From contig JACZXB010000008.1 of the NCBI GenBank assembly GCA_022571845.1, forward strand, positions 62,001-126,000: a stretch of DNA of 64,000 nt, read 5' to 3'. Each line of letters opens with the position of its first letter. Position 1 is the stretch's first letter. Of the stretch, positions 1 to 8,495 are shown piece by piece. The notes below the pieces were generated by a model that did no database searches, was not told the DNA's origin, and saw nothing but the letters and a program-made list of their open reading frames with translations. Source of the DNA: Candidatus Zixiibacteriota bacterium. Its GTDB lineage: Bacteria; Zixibacteria; MSB-5A5; GN15; FEB-12. The translations under genes and the position numbers were made by a program.

Positions 1-1825
1 CAGCACTGCCGCCACTGCAACTGACGACAAGTCTGCGCAGTGGGATTTTATCAAAGAACACATCGAAGTCAAGGGAGACAGAGTTTTAGTGCGTACTCAT
101 CGCCAGATAACGATTAATAATCCAGCCGGAGACGAACATTCAGAAATTACGTTTTACGAGAATAAGTTGGTCCGCCTAAAAAAACTAAAAATAATATTAA
201 GAGACTCAAATGGTAAGACTATCGACGAGTTCAAAAAGAAGGACTTGAAAAAATCCTGCGGATTTGGGGCTTCTTTTCAAGTGTTTGATGATATTTGTTA
301 TTACAGATTTGAGCCAACGCCCCCCGGATATCCTTTCACCATAGAATATTCGTACGAAAAGCATCTTAAGAACAAGTTTTTCCTGCCGACAATTTCTCTG
401 CCCACAAAATTGTCGGTTGCTTCAGTAGCCTGCACTCTTGTTTATCCCGCCGGTGTAAATATCAGGCACAAGACTTATGCTTTGCCGATGGAAGCTATCG
501 AAATTAATATTGGTAACAAGATGGCATTAATCTGGAATGCCTCAGATATCGCCCCTCTGGATTTTGACACATTGAGTTCACTTGATTATGATCGGGCAGG
601 AGAAATAAATTTGGTTGCGGATGAATTTGAATATATAAAATCCAGGTTCTTTGGTGCTTCATGGAAAGAGATAGGCAAGTGGTACGCCGGTGTATTAAAA
701 ATGCGCTACGACTGGAACAGAATCAAAGCCCAAAGTTGTGCGCCTGAATTGGATCTCGATCTTTTGAAGAACACTCTTGACGGCGTAATCGGCGACTATC
801 GCTATGTTTCTATTTCTATTGGTGTCGGTGGCTGGAGACCGCGACAGTTTGAGGATATCATAGACACCAAGTATGGCGACTGTAAAGATTTCTCTATGCT
901 CTTAGTAAATGAGCTTAGATGTAAGAATGTTGAAATATATCCAGCTCTTATTTTGACTCGCTCTTCCGGGACAATTGACACAGCCTTTCCCTGCTTTTAT
1001 TTTAATCATCAAATATCGGTAGCGGTAACCTCTAATGATACTCTCTGGATGGACCCGACCTGCCGGACCTGTCCGCTTGGTGTTATCCCCTGGCAAGACC
1101 AGAACAACTACGCTCTCATAATAACAGATAGCGGCGGAGTTCTGGCTCGTACCCCCACCTCAAAAGCCGAAGACAACGCTATTACCAGAAGAACAAAAAT
1201 CTTTGTTGACCAAAATTTGATGGTTCATTCTGAGATTGAAACAAAATATTCTGGTCAGTTGGGAATGCGATGGAGAAGCTCTTTTGAGCAAATGACGAAT
1301 CAGGAGCTTATTCAATTTGGCGAGTCTATGCTATCGAGCAAAGCCGCTTCAGCTGAAATTATCGATATATCTTATCAGAATCTTGATAAATTATATGAAC
1401 CGCTCTATCTGACTATCAAAGCAAAATCTATTAAGTCACTTCGCTCTGTTCGAAACATAGCCTATCTCGACCCATGCCTGGTGGAGCCGGGCATTTGGTT
1501 TACTGAATCAGACTATGATCGTATCCGCCCGATAAAACTTCGCTATCCGCGATTAGTCATAGACTCTGTCTGGCTGACCGTTGACTCAGCCCTGGGAGCA
1601 GTAGAGTTTGTGCTGCCCCAAGCAGATACTTTTAGAAACGATGTTGGCTTCTGGAGTATCAGCACAGATTCATCGATATCTGGTTCTTCAAAACAGCCGG
1701 TACTAGTTTCTACCTATGCTCTTGAGTCGCCTATAATTGATCCTAACAATTTCGGACAACTTAAAGAATTAGTAGAAACTGTGGCAAATCGCAATAAACG
1801 TCTGGTTAAGATCAGACTAAAGTAG
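1..1825 (+). CDS. DUF3857/transglutaminase-like domain protein (5'-partial; frame is open to the window edge)
   Basis: Frame is open upstream of the 89 GTG (STAATATDDKSAQWDFIKEHIEVKGDRVLVRTH...). Transglutaminase core motif KYGDCKDFSMLLVNEL. Confidence 0.8.
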   Translation, partial: STAATATDDKSAQWDFIKEHIEVKGDRVLVRTHRQITINNPAGDEHSEITFYENKLVRLKKLKIILRDSNGKTIDEFKKKDLKKSCGFGASFQVFDDICYYRFEPTPPGYPFTIEYSYEKHLKNKFFLPTISLPTKLSVASVACTLVYPAGVNIRHKTYALPMEAIEINIGNKMALIWNASDIAPLDFDTLSSLDYDRAGEINLVADEFEYIKSRFFGASWKEIGKWYAGVLKMRYDWNRIKAQSCAPELDLDLLKNTLDGVIGDYRYVSISIGVGGWRPRQFEDIIDTKYGDCKDFSMLLVNELRCKNVEIYPALILTRSSGTIDTAFPCFYFNHQISVAVTSNDTLWMDPTCRTCPLGVIPWQDQNNYALIITDSGGVLARTPTSKAEDNAITRRTKIFVDQNLMVHSEIETKYSGQLGMRWRSSFEQMTNQELIQFGESMLSSKAASAEIIDISYQNLDKLYEPLYLTIKAKSIKSLRSVRNIAYLDPCLVEPGIWFTESDYDRIRPIKLRYPRLVIDSVWLTVDSALGAVEFVLPQADTFRNDVGFWSISTDSSISGSSKQPVLVSTYALESPIIDPNNFGQLKELVETVANRNKRLVKIRLK

Positions 1826-1842
1826 CTGGAGAACTTTATAGG

Positions 1843-2307
1843 TCAGTCTTTTTTCGGTGGTGTGTAAACCACCCCATGCTCAATGTAAAATTTGAGCAGC
1901 GTTGCCGCTTCCCCCCAGCCGGAAGCACATTCTAAAATCATAGTCCGGCCTTCGGGTGTGTTCTGGTAGCCGTCTTCAGTGATAGTCAGCACCGTGCCAC
2001 CATGCTTTTCTTCGAGTTCAAAGCGAATGGTTGTTTCGTTACTTTCTGAACCCCACTTAAACGAAAACAGGCCTGGCCTGTTTGCTTCGACTACTTTGCC
2101 CGGAGCAGACATACTATACAAATCCGGTCCCCAGTCTTTCCAGCTGAACGTACATTCACCACCTAATTTTGGGTCAAGTATCATTCCGGTCGTAAAAAAC
2201 TTATCCCACTCACTGGCTGTCGTAATAGTGTCATAGACTTTTTCAGGCGTTGCGGCGATATAGGTCCGTTGCTTAATTTTTCCGTCAAATAGCTCCGCCA
2301 TTCTCAA
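1843..2307 (-). CDS. SRPBCC / AHSA1-like (activator of Hsp90 ATPase homolog) domain protein
   Basis: 154 aa; TYIAATPEKVYDTITTASEWDKFFTTGM... typical of the SRPBCC/AHSA1 fold; ends in UGA at normal length. Confidence 0.8.
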   Translation of the reverse strand: MRMAELFDGKIKQRTYIAATPEKVYDTITTASEWDKFFTTGMILDPKLGGECTFSWKDWGPDLYSMSAPGKVVEANRPGLFSFKWGSESNETTIRFELEEKHGGTVLTITEDGYQNTPEGRTMILECASGWGEAATLLKFYIEHGVVYTPPKKD

Positions 2308-2421
2308 ATCTCCTTACAGAATTATATGACTTTTCCGGATAATGGCAAATCATAATAAAAGAATGTGATATTTTTTGGATGAAATAGCGAATTGTGCGAC
2401 AAAACCAAAAATATAAAAAAA

Positions 2422-2449
2422 GGGTGAAGGGCACTAAAGCCCTTCACCC
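2422..2449 (-). terminator. Rho-independent terminator of the 4541->2477 operon
   Basis: GGGTGAAGGGC-ACTAAA-GCCCTTCACCC perfect 11-bp stem; followed on the minus strand by TTTTTTTATATTTTT. Confidence 0.85.
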
Positions 2450-2476
2450 CAATTACAATTCAATTCTGAACTAAAG

Positions 2477-3250
2477 CTAACCGACTCGCTTGGAACGGAC
2501 GCCAAAATCTACGTTGTCTTTGACCCATTCGAAAAACCGGTCTTGCTCTTCAAAACGTTTGCTCGGCAGTAAAATCTTGGAGTCTTTCCAGGAAACAAGA
2601 ACTTCAGCATCCTGAGTCCAGATTTTCACGCGCGAACGTTTGACCTTAGTCTGCCAGTTTCTACCAACCGTCGCATCGGTGTACAAAAGACGCAGCGTGA
2701 CCGATCTGGAAAGTTTCTCAAGCGGCCTTAGGATTATGCTTGAAAAATCAGTCTTGCCGTTCCGTTTGACATCAGGAATGCCATCACTGAGCATTACCAC
2801 TGATATCGGCCTGAGCGCCAGATTTTTGTTTTTTACAGTCAGCGCCACCTGTTCAAAGAAAGCGTTGTAATCGGTAAACGGATTAGGGTTTTCCTTGGGG
2901 AAAATAGTCCGCAGCTCCGCTTCGATTTCTTTGACAGTTTTATTCTGAAATGACTGGATAGGATAAAATGTTTTTGGTTCGTCAACTTTGGCGCCGCCGA
3001 TTGAGCTGACGAACAAAACATTGGGAATTTCCATACTGCCCAGTCCGTTCAAATGACCGTAGATATAGTGCGCTAAGAATTCGATAGAATCATCGAAATA
3101 CTTACCATTCATAAATGACCCGCTGATATCTACGCCTACAAACATACACAAACGCGGATTCGGCTTGCCGGTTGTCAGACTGCAGCCGGTCAGGACAATC
3201 GCGGCGAGCGCAATTGCCACTATCAGAATTTTATATCTGGACATTGTCAT
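2477..3250 (-). CDS. vWA-like domain lipoprotein
   Basis: Lipobox (IVLTGC) and MIDAS-like VDISGSF; overlaps the upstream gene by 20 nt. Confidence 0.6.
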   Translation of the reverse strand: MTMSRYKILIVAIALAAIVLTGCSLTTGKPNPRLCMFVGVDISGSFMNGKYFDDSIEFLAHYIYGHLNGLGSMEIPNVLFVSSIGGAKVDEPKTFYPIQSFQNKTVKEIEAELRTIFPKENPNPFTDYNAFFEQVALTVKNKNLALRPISVVMLSDGIPDVKRNGKTDFSSIILRPLEKLSRSVTLRLLYTDATVGRNWQTKVKRSRVKIWTQDAEVLVSWKDSKILLPSKRFEEQDRFFEWVKDNVDFGVRSKRVG

Positions 3251-4541
3251 GCTCCCGTTGCTGTTCTGTCTGAGGTACTGCCGGCGACTGTACTGATACC
3301 GGCGGCGCAGTTGTGACCGAAGGTTGAACTGCGACCGGCGGCGGCTCGCTTTGCTGGATATTTTTCATCAAAGTCCTGGTATCTGTAACAGCCGACATCG
3401 ACTTAAACGGCAATTCAAAAAGATGTTTCGAATTGAGAAGCAGCGTACAAAAATTCAGCGCGGCGGCTACTATCTGCAGAGGAGGAAGCATCAAGTCTGC
3501 CATTACTTCTTCGCCTTTGGCGCGCATCCAGTCCATCTCATACTTGATACGATCTACAAATTCTGGCGATATACTGACCAGTCTGCTGGTGTTGCTGCCA
3601 TTCTGTCTGAAAACCACCACACCTTTACCCTGTATCAGATACAGAATGGTGGGCGTGCCGTGAGCGGCAAACAGGAACCACGTCAAACTTCTGATTCCAA
3701 ACCAGACAAAGCAGGAAATCGCCAAGGTGCCAACGATACCGAGTTCAAAACTTTCTGAATACTGTGCAAACCATGGCACCAGCGAATCGACAAATTCACG
3801 ATACAAGAACAGAACTTCGACAAACAGCACCACAGTTTCAATTGCGCCTATGCCAATTATGGACTGAATGTTCTTTTGCTTAACAGAATCAAGCAAGTTC
3901 GACAGCACCGCGTAACTTCCCAGCACAATAAAGAACAGGAATGTAAATAGAGGTACTCTGACAACATTAAGCTGCAGTTGTTCTCCGGTAATATTTGAGA
4001 AGACGTCAAGCACCAGCGGCGTCATGACATAAGTAAAAATAGTCGCTTCAACAAGGCACCAGAAAATTGTCATAAAGACAGCCAGCCAGGGTACAGGTGA
4101 ACTCAGTATATTCTGGCTCATGCTTTTAAACATACGAAACGGAGTAAAGAGTATTTCTTGAACCAGTGACCAGAGAGCCATCGCGGTAATTTTGGCAAAC
4201 TCTAGAACAGCCACCACAAAAGTGAAGGCGAATTTGATAATGCCGCCCCAGAACATGACGATGGACTTTCCCAGATCCCACCAGGTTATAATGAGGCTGG
4301 TCAGAAACTCCCGGCGGTTCTGCCGAATGACAACTGTCAAGAGACAGGCAATACTGGTCCAGCAGCCAAGAATAATGGCCATGACTGGCAGCAAGAGAAA
4401 AACTCTCTTAGCGGACTGTATCCAAAATTGGTCAGTTGCCGCCCAGGCAAAGTAAACAAAACTTTCCTGAAAAAAGAGCGGAAAAAACAATACTGAAAAA
4501 ACGATTTTCAGGATGACACTAGATTCGCTATTCATAATCAA
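3231..4541 (-). CDS. Polytopic membrane protein of unknown function
   Basis: 436 aa with many hydrophobic segments; translationally overlaps the vWA lipoprotein. Confidence 0.6.
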   Translation of the reverse strand: MIMNSESSVILKIVFSVLFFPLFFQESFVYFAWAATDQFWIQSAKRVFLLLPVMAIILGCWTSIACLLTVVIRQNRREFLTSLIITWWDLGKSIVMFWGGIIKFAFTFVVAVLEFAKITAMALWSLVQEILFTPFRMFKSMSQNILSSPVPWLAVFMTIFWCLVEATIFTYVMTPLVLDVFSNITGEQLQLNVVRVPLFTFLFFIVLGSYAVLSNLLDSVKQKNIQSIIGIGAIETVVLFVEVLFLYREFVDSLVPWFAQYSESFELGIVGTLAISCFVWFGIRSLTWFLFAAHGTPTILYLIQGKGVVVFRQNGSNTSRLVSISPEFVDRIKYEMDWMRAKGEEVMADLMLPPLQIVAAALNFCTLLLNSKHLFELPFKSMSAVTDTRTLMKNIQQSEPPPVAVQPSVTTAPPVSVQSPAVPQTEQQREHDNVQI

Positions 4542-4773
4542 TGCCTCCTTTCTATGGTAAATCGAGGGTATAAAGACTATGAGCGATAATCCTTTTATCG
4601 GCCTCTTTCTACCAATATTGAAAACTATTTTCGATTATTATTGCACATGCCAAGCTTCAGCGCGGCAATGCTTTGAGAGTGAATTGTTCAATTTTTGAGC
4701 AGCCCAAAAGTAACGTCTGAATCAGAGCTGATTATCTATGATAAATGACCCGTGAATATCTGGAAACTTGAGT

Positions 4774-5538
4774 TTATTGCTTTTTCATGTATTCAGCTAT
4801 TTTTTCCGTCAGCATGTCACCGTCAAGGTGAGGAGAGACTTCTGCTGAAATCCCGATCTGGTTCATGAAAAAATCAGGATAAGACGGCATATCACCCCAG
4901 CTGTCATTTTTGCCATAGAGAAAATAAATATCCCAGGCAACATTGGCTATATCAATAACTTCCTGCCATTCTGCACCGCTTCGTTTATACCTGTCCCAAT
5001 AATATGACACGCGCGGGTCGTCAAATTCAGTAGAACGCAAATAGGCTGAATACTTGTCATCTGACTGCAAAATATCAATCCAAATTACATATATGCGCAA
5101 ATCGTCACCGAGATTGGCATTGATTGCCTCTTGAACGACGGAGAACCCCCATCTGCAACCCGGTCACGTTGGCGACAGTAACGTAATTAGCCGGACTTTA
5201 CCGGTATCCTTTTTAAAAGCTTCCTGCAACTGGTCAAAATTGAGCAGGTCTCGGGTGCGTAAAGTATCAGAGCCTAAATCTGCGTAGGATTTTCCTACCG
5301 ACTCGGACGGCGCATAATTGCTAATCTTTAGTTCCGAAATTTTATTAGATTCATCAAACCTAAGATAAAATCCCATTACTTGATGCTCAAAATAAATTGG
5401 CAAGAGAACATTCGTGGGGTCATTTATTTCTAACTCGCCAATTTCAACCAAATCTCCCCATCTGCCGTGCATTTCCGTTATGAATGATTGATAGTCTTCA
5501 ACAGTCCAGTCATCCTCATCGTCATCATCCTGTGTCAT
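4774..5538 (-). CDS. Putative selenoprotein: thioredoxin-like UxxC protein (in-frame UGA at 5166..5164)
   Basis: ORFs 5547..5164 and 5100..4774 are one frame separated by a single UGA: ...VRLITLLSPT-U-PGCRWGFSVVQEAINANLGDDLRIYVIWIDIL... The UGA sits at the first Cys of a CPGC-type redox motif; SECIS-like hairpin downstream. ATG at 5538 overlaps the upstream TAA (TAATG). Confidence 0.75.
5137..5153 (-). promoter_or_regulatory. Candidate bacterial SECIS element for the UGA at 5166..5164
   Basis: mRNA GAUGGG-GGUUC-UCCGUC (6-bp stem with two wobble pairs); the GGUUC loop starts at nt 20 counting the U of UGA as 1; E. coli fdhF has a GGUCU loop at about nt 22. Confidence 0.6.
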
Positions 5539-6056
5539 TAAGGACAAAATTTTTCAGCGTTACTATCTCTGAAAGCCTGAGCAAACTGATCAACATAAGG
5601 TTGATATTTTTCTTGAATCGCATTCTTCTCTCTAATTGTCAATTTATTTTCAGAAGGATCAGATTTATGGGAATACCAGATCAAGCGCTCGATTTTGTTA
5701 TTATCATTGATACGTATGTGAAGATCAAACTTCCCGCTTTCTGTTTCAAAGAAGACAAGAGCTCTCCTGCCATCGGGACTAATATCTGTGCTGTGAGACA
5801 TTATTGAGTCCTGCTCATCCACACCTACGTCCAGTATATTGTCAATGTTTTTCAGCGTAAGTTTTTCTTTGAGCTTTTCGCTAAAATTTTCTCGATAGGC
5901 AACAGCATCTTTCTTATTGTAACTCGACACCAGTTTGTCGATCAATTGCTGCAAGTGAGAAGATTCATCCTGAGACATCAAAGTCCCCGGAAGTAAAAAA
6001 GCACCCACAGCGCAAATTGCAGCAGCGACAATCAATCTCGTAAATGTAGTTTTCAT
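5538..6056 (-). CDS. Secreted protein with NTF2/DUF3887-like domain (possibly the frameshifted N-terminal part of the UxxC protein)
   Basis: Signal peptide MKTTFTRLIVAAAICAVGAFLLPG; LVSSYNKKDAVAYRENFS...DLHIRINDNNKIERLIW; ends within an apparent second copy of the domain (YVDQFAQAFRDSNAEKF). Confidence 0.6.
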   Translation of the reverse strand: MKTTFTRLIVAAAICAVGAFLLPGTLMSQDESSHLQQLIDKLVSSYNKKDAVAYRENFSEKLKEKLTLKNIDNILDVGVDEQDSIMSHSTDISPDGRRALVFFETESGKFDLHIRINDNNKIERLIWYSHKSDPSENKLTIREKNAIQEKYQPYVDQFAQAFRDSNAEKFCP

Positions 6057-6092
6057 ATTTTTGCTTATTCGAATACCTCAGGTATTTCATCA

Positions 6093-7109
6093 TTAGTTTT
6101 CGTTACGCGGGACAGTAAATATATCAGGCTTTTTGTTCTGTTCATCATGTCCAAAAATGCTAATGCCTGTTGACAGACCGAAACGAAGATTCCATTTTTC
6201 TGTCAATTGCACGCCGGTAACGTTAATATAAACTGGCAATTGAAATTCTGTCCAAATTCGAACTGCTGATTCCCCGTCTCCTACAAGAGTTTTTGAACCA
6301 CCGGCAATGGCATAGATCCAGTTGCCGCCGCTCTTTGGAAAAGCGACTCCGCCTATTTCGTCCTGAGACCTACTGACAGCCAGCATACCAAAATTGGCTG
6401 TATAGCTTCTCCCAAGCGGTGCGTAATTAGTTTCCAGTACATAGGTATAGTGATTTCCTGTTTTTTGATTGTCCGATGAAGTTGTCACTACCTGGCGAGT
6501 GAAGAATTTCCCGGTCACGTTCCAGCCGGGAACAATCCCTACAGCAACAATCAGGTTGGCGATAGGATCAACTGTGCCGCTGGCAAAATTTCGTTCATCA
6601 GTCATGATGTTTGTGACACCTCCACCAACCGGAAAAGAACTGCCAAGTGCCGCCTGCACATTAGCCGGCATCGAAAACAGTTGTGTGCCAAAGAACAGTT
6701 GTGCCATGACCGAAAGATCGCCGAAATTTATCGCGGTCCGGTCAAGTGATTTATTCACACTTCGATTGATAATCAGCGGAACGGAAGCAGTTATACTAAG
6801 ATGGTTTGAAATTCCAAAAGACATTGAGCCAGAGATTATATGGGACTCGGTCTTCTGCTTGAGTGTATTAATCAAGGTTTCTGTTCCGCTACGCAGGATA
6901 TCCCTGCGAGTGAAGGCATAATCCAGACCCAGGCGAAGATCACCTTTATGGATAATTGTACTAACTGATCTGCCGACCGGCAGATTGGGCGTGCTTCAGA
7001 GAGCTCATTGAGCTTTGGCTGGCTCAATAAGCCAGACCGAAGCAAGCATTAATCCGACCAGAATCCGTTTTCCGATCAGCACTGAATTACTATAAGTTAT
7101 TTCTGTCAT
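6093..7109 (-). CDS. Putative selenoprotein: outer-membrane beta-barrel (transporter/Phenol_MetA_deg-like) with N-terminal UxxU motif (in-frame UGAs at 7007..7005 and 6998..6996)
   Basis: Continuous frame apart from two UGAs: MTEITYSNSVLIGKRILVGLMLASVWLIEPAKAQ-U-AL-U-STPNLPVGRSVSTIIHKGDLRLGLDYAFTRRDILRSGTETLINTLKQ... ATG overlaps the upstream gene stop (TGATG). Perfect SECIS-like hairpin after the second UGA. Confidence 0.75.
6968..6985 (-). promoter_or_regulatory. Bacterial SECIS element candidate (beta-barrel UxxU gene)
   Basis: mRNA AUCUGCC-GGUC-GGCAGAU: perfect 7-bp stem with GGUC loop; loop starts at nt 21 counting the U of the second UGA as 1, close to the E. coli fdhF geometry. Confidence 0.75.
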
Positions 7110-7432
7110 CACTCACTTCTCTTCTGGGCCGCTTGTATCGCCTTGGTTAAAAGTTCTTTTGGTGGAATACCCGATTGACTTTCATCCGTGCGATAGATTC
7201 GGCAGCGCATTGAATACTGTGTAGTAGCATCTTCTTCTATTTCTAAGTCTTTTCCGTTTACTCTGACTGAAGGTGAACCGAGGAATCTTTTCGCAACGGC
7301 ATCATCATTATCAACAACTGTAACGACTTCAATTTTAACATCGCTGCCAAACTCAGACATAGTTTCGCGAATCAATTTTTCGGTCGGTTCGCTATTTGGG
7401 CAGCCATCAAATACGAGCAATTCTATTTTCAT
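7109..7432 (-). CDS. Small thioredoxin-like protein of the type often found next to mercury genes (alkylmercury lyase-like annotation)
   Basis: MKIELLVFDGCPNSEPTEKLI...RFLGSPSVRVNGKDLE...MRCRIYR; overlaps the start of the downstream gene. Confidence 0.7.
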   Translation of the reverse strand: MKIELLVFDGCPNSEPTEKLIRETMSEFGSDVKIEVVTVVDNDDAVAKRFLGSPSVRVNGKDLEIEEDATTQYSMRCRIYRTDESQSGIPPKELLTKAIQAAQKRSE

Positions 7433-8031
7433 CTGTTCCCTCCATTTTCCTCAACGAGTTCTGCAACGTATCCAACCGAAGCCAAAGCTTCGTTAATAAC
7501 ATTTAAGTCAAGCTGGTCTTGCTTGTACCAGAGATATGCTCTGCTTTCAGTAAAACTTGATTTTACACTGTCAACCAATCCGGTAGCAGTTATGGCGCCG
7601 TTGACCGCTATTTCGCAGCCGCCGCAGGTCATACCCTCTACTTTGAAAACAGCCAGTTGAGCCGATGACTCACTTACCATGACGCGATTTCCGTCTGTAC
7701 CGAGGATATAAGGATAAACCGACCAGACGAAAAAGCCCGAAACAACCAAAGTCGAAATAGTTAACATTATTTTTGTAAAGCTGCTGCCGGCCATCTTGCA
7801 GCCAGTAGTCTTGCACTTTTTCTTTTCACGAAAATACAGCCAATAAGAAAACAGAACTCCCGTTGCCGCCAGCGGCATAATAAACCACTTCACAGATCCA
7901 AGCGTACTAGAGAATCCTGCCGCACCCGCTGTTCCTATTCCTAAAAGTGATAAACCAAGCAGGGTCAGCGGAAGTACGCAGCACGATGAGGCTGCTAATG
8001 CTGATAGAATTGAAACTTTTTTGGCGTCCAT
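7429..8031 (-). CDS. merTP: MerT-MerP fusion (mercuric transport membrane protein + C-terminal HMA domain)
   Basis: N-terminal SALAASSCCVLPLTLLGLSLLG (MerT-like Cys pair in TM1) and C-terminal VFKVEGMTCGGCEIAVNGAI (HMA GMTCxxC). Confidence 0.85.
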   Translation of the reverse strand: MDAKKVSILSALAASSCCVLPLTLLGLSLLGIGTAGAAGFSSTLGSVKWFIMPLAATGVLFSYWLYFREKKKCKTTGCKMAGSSFTKIMLTISTLVVSGFFVWSVYPYILGTDGNRVMVSESSAQLAVFKVEGMTCGGCEIAVNGAITATGLVDSVKSSFTESRAYLWYKQDQLDLNVINEALASVGYVAELVEENGGNR

Positions 8032-8042
8032 GTTTTGACTCC

Positions 8043-8435
8043 TCAGGCTTTGATTAGTTCATCAAGAATCGGACAGTCTTTTAATGTTTTTAAATTCACG
8101 CACTGTATAACCAAACTGGATAAAGTCTGTTCCATTGATTTTAAGTTTCTGATCTGGGTTTGTATCTTGTCCAGACGGGTTTCGGCAAACTCTTTTACTT
8201 CGTCGCAGCCGCGGACCTTGCCGTCTGCCATCCCCAGCAGCACCTTAATATCATTAAGGCTGAAACCAATCTCTTTAGCTCGCTTGATGAAACGCAGCCT
8301 GAATACGGCATCTTCATTATATACACGGTAGTTTGCCTCAGTTCTTTCGGGCTTCGACATCAAGCCCAGTCGCTCATAATAGCGAATAGTCTGAGCATCT
8401 GTTTCCGATTTTTGTGAAAGTACTCCTATAGTCAT
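8043..8435 (-). CDS. MerR-family transcriptional regulator
   Basis: MTIGVLSQKSETDAQTIRYYERLGLMSKPERTEANYRVYNEDAVFRLRFIKRAKEIGFSLNDIKVLL; start chosen at the internal ATG (ORF track extends to a TTG at 8474 that overlaps the operator). Confidence 0.9.
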   Translation of the reverse strand: MTIGVLSQKSETDAQTIRYYERLGLMSKPERTEANYRVYNEDAVFRLRFIKRAKEIGFSLNDIKVLLGMADGKVRGCDEVKEFAETRLDKIQTQIRNLKSMEQTLSSLVIQCVNLKTLKDCPILDELIKA

Positions 8436-8473
8436 TTTTTCAGCCGCTTTTATCCTCTTCATATCTATATACA

Positions 8474-8495
8474 ACCTTATAGGTTGGTATAAGGT
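8474..8495 (-). promoter_or_regulatory. MerR-type operator/promoter
   Basis: Dyad ACCTTAT-ACCAACCT-ATAAGGT lying between a -35-like TTGAAA and a -10-like TTGTAT/TATATA about 20 bp apart, as in MerR-family promoters. Confidence 0.7.

Noticed and set aside
902-1096. Antisense and short ORFs across the track (e.g. 902..1096, 10049..10570, 12107..12664, 58513..59187)
   Set aside because: They overlap well supported genes on the opposite strand, have low-complexity composition and no recognisable motifs.
4774-7109. UGA reassigned genome-wide (code 4 or 25) as explanation for the in-frame UGAs
   Set aside because: UGA ends several genes at their normal length in this window (e.g. AHSA1-like 1843, thioredoxin-like 7109), so it is used as a stop here.
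4774-7109. Whole operon as decaying pseudogenes
   Set aside because: The UGAs fall only at CxxC-type positions, frames stay open over hundreds of codons, and SECIS-like hairpins with GGU loops follow; random decay would not do this. The A5T4 frameshift remains unresolved.
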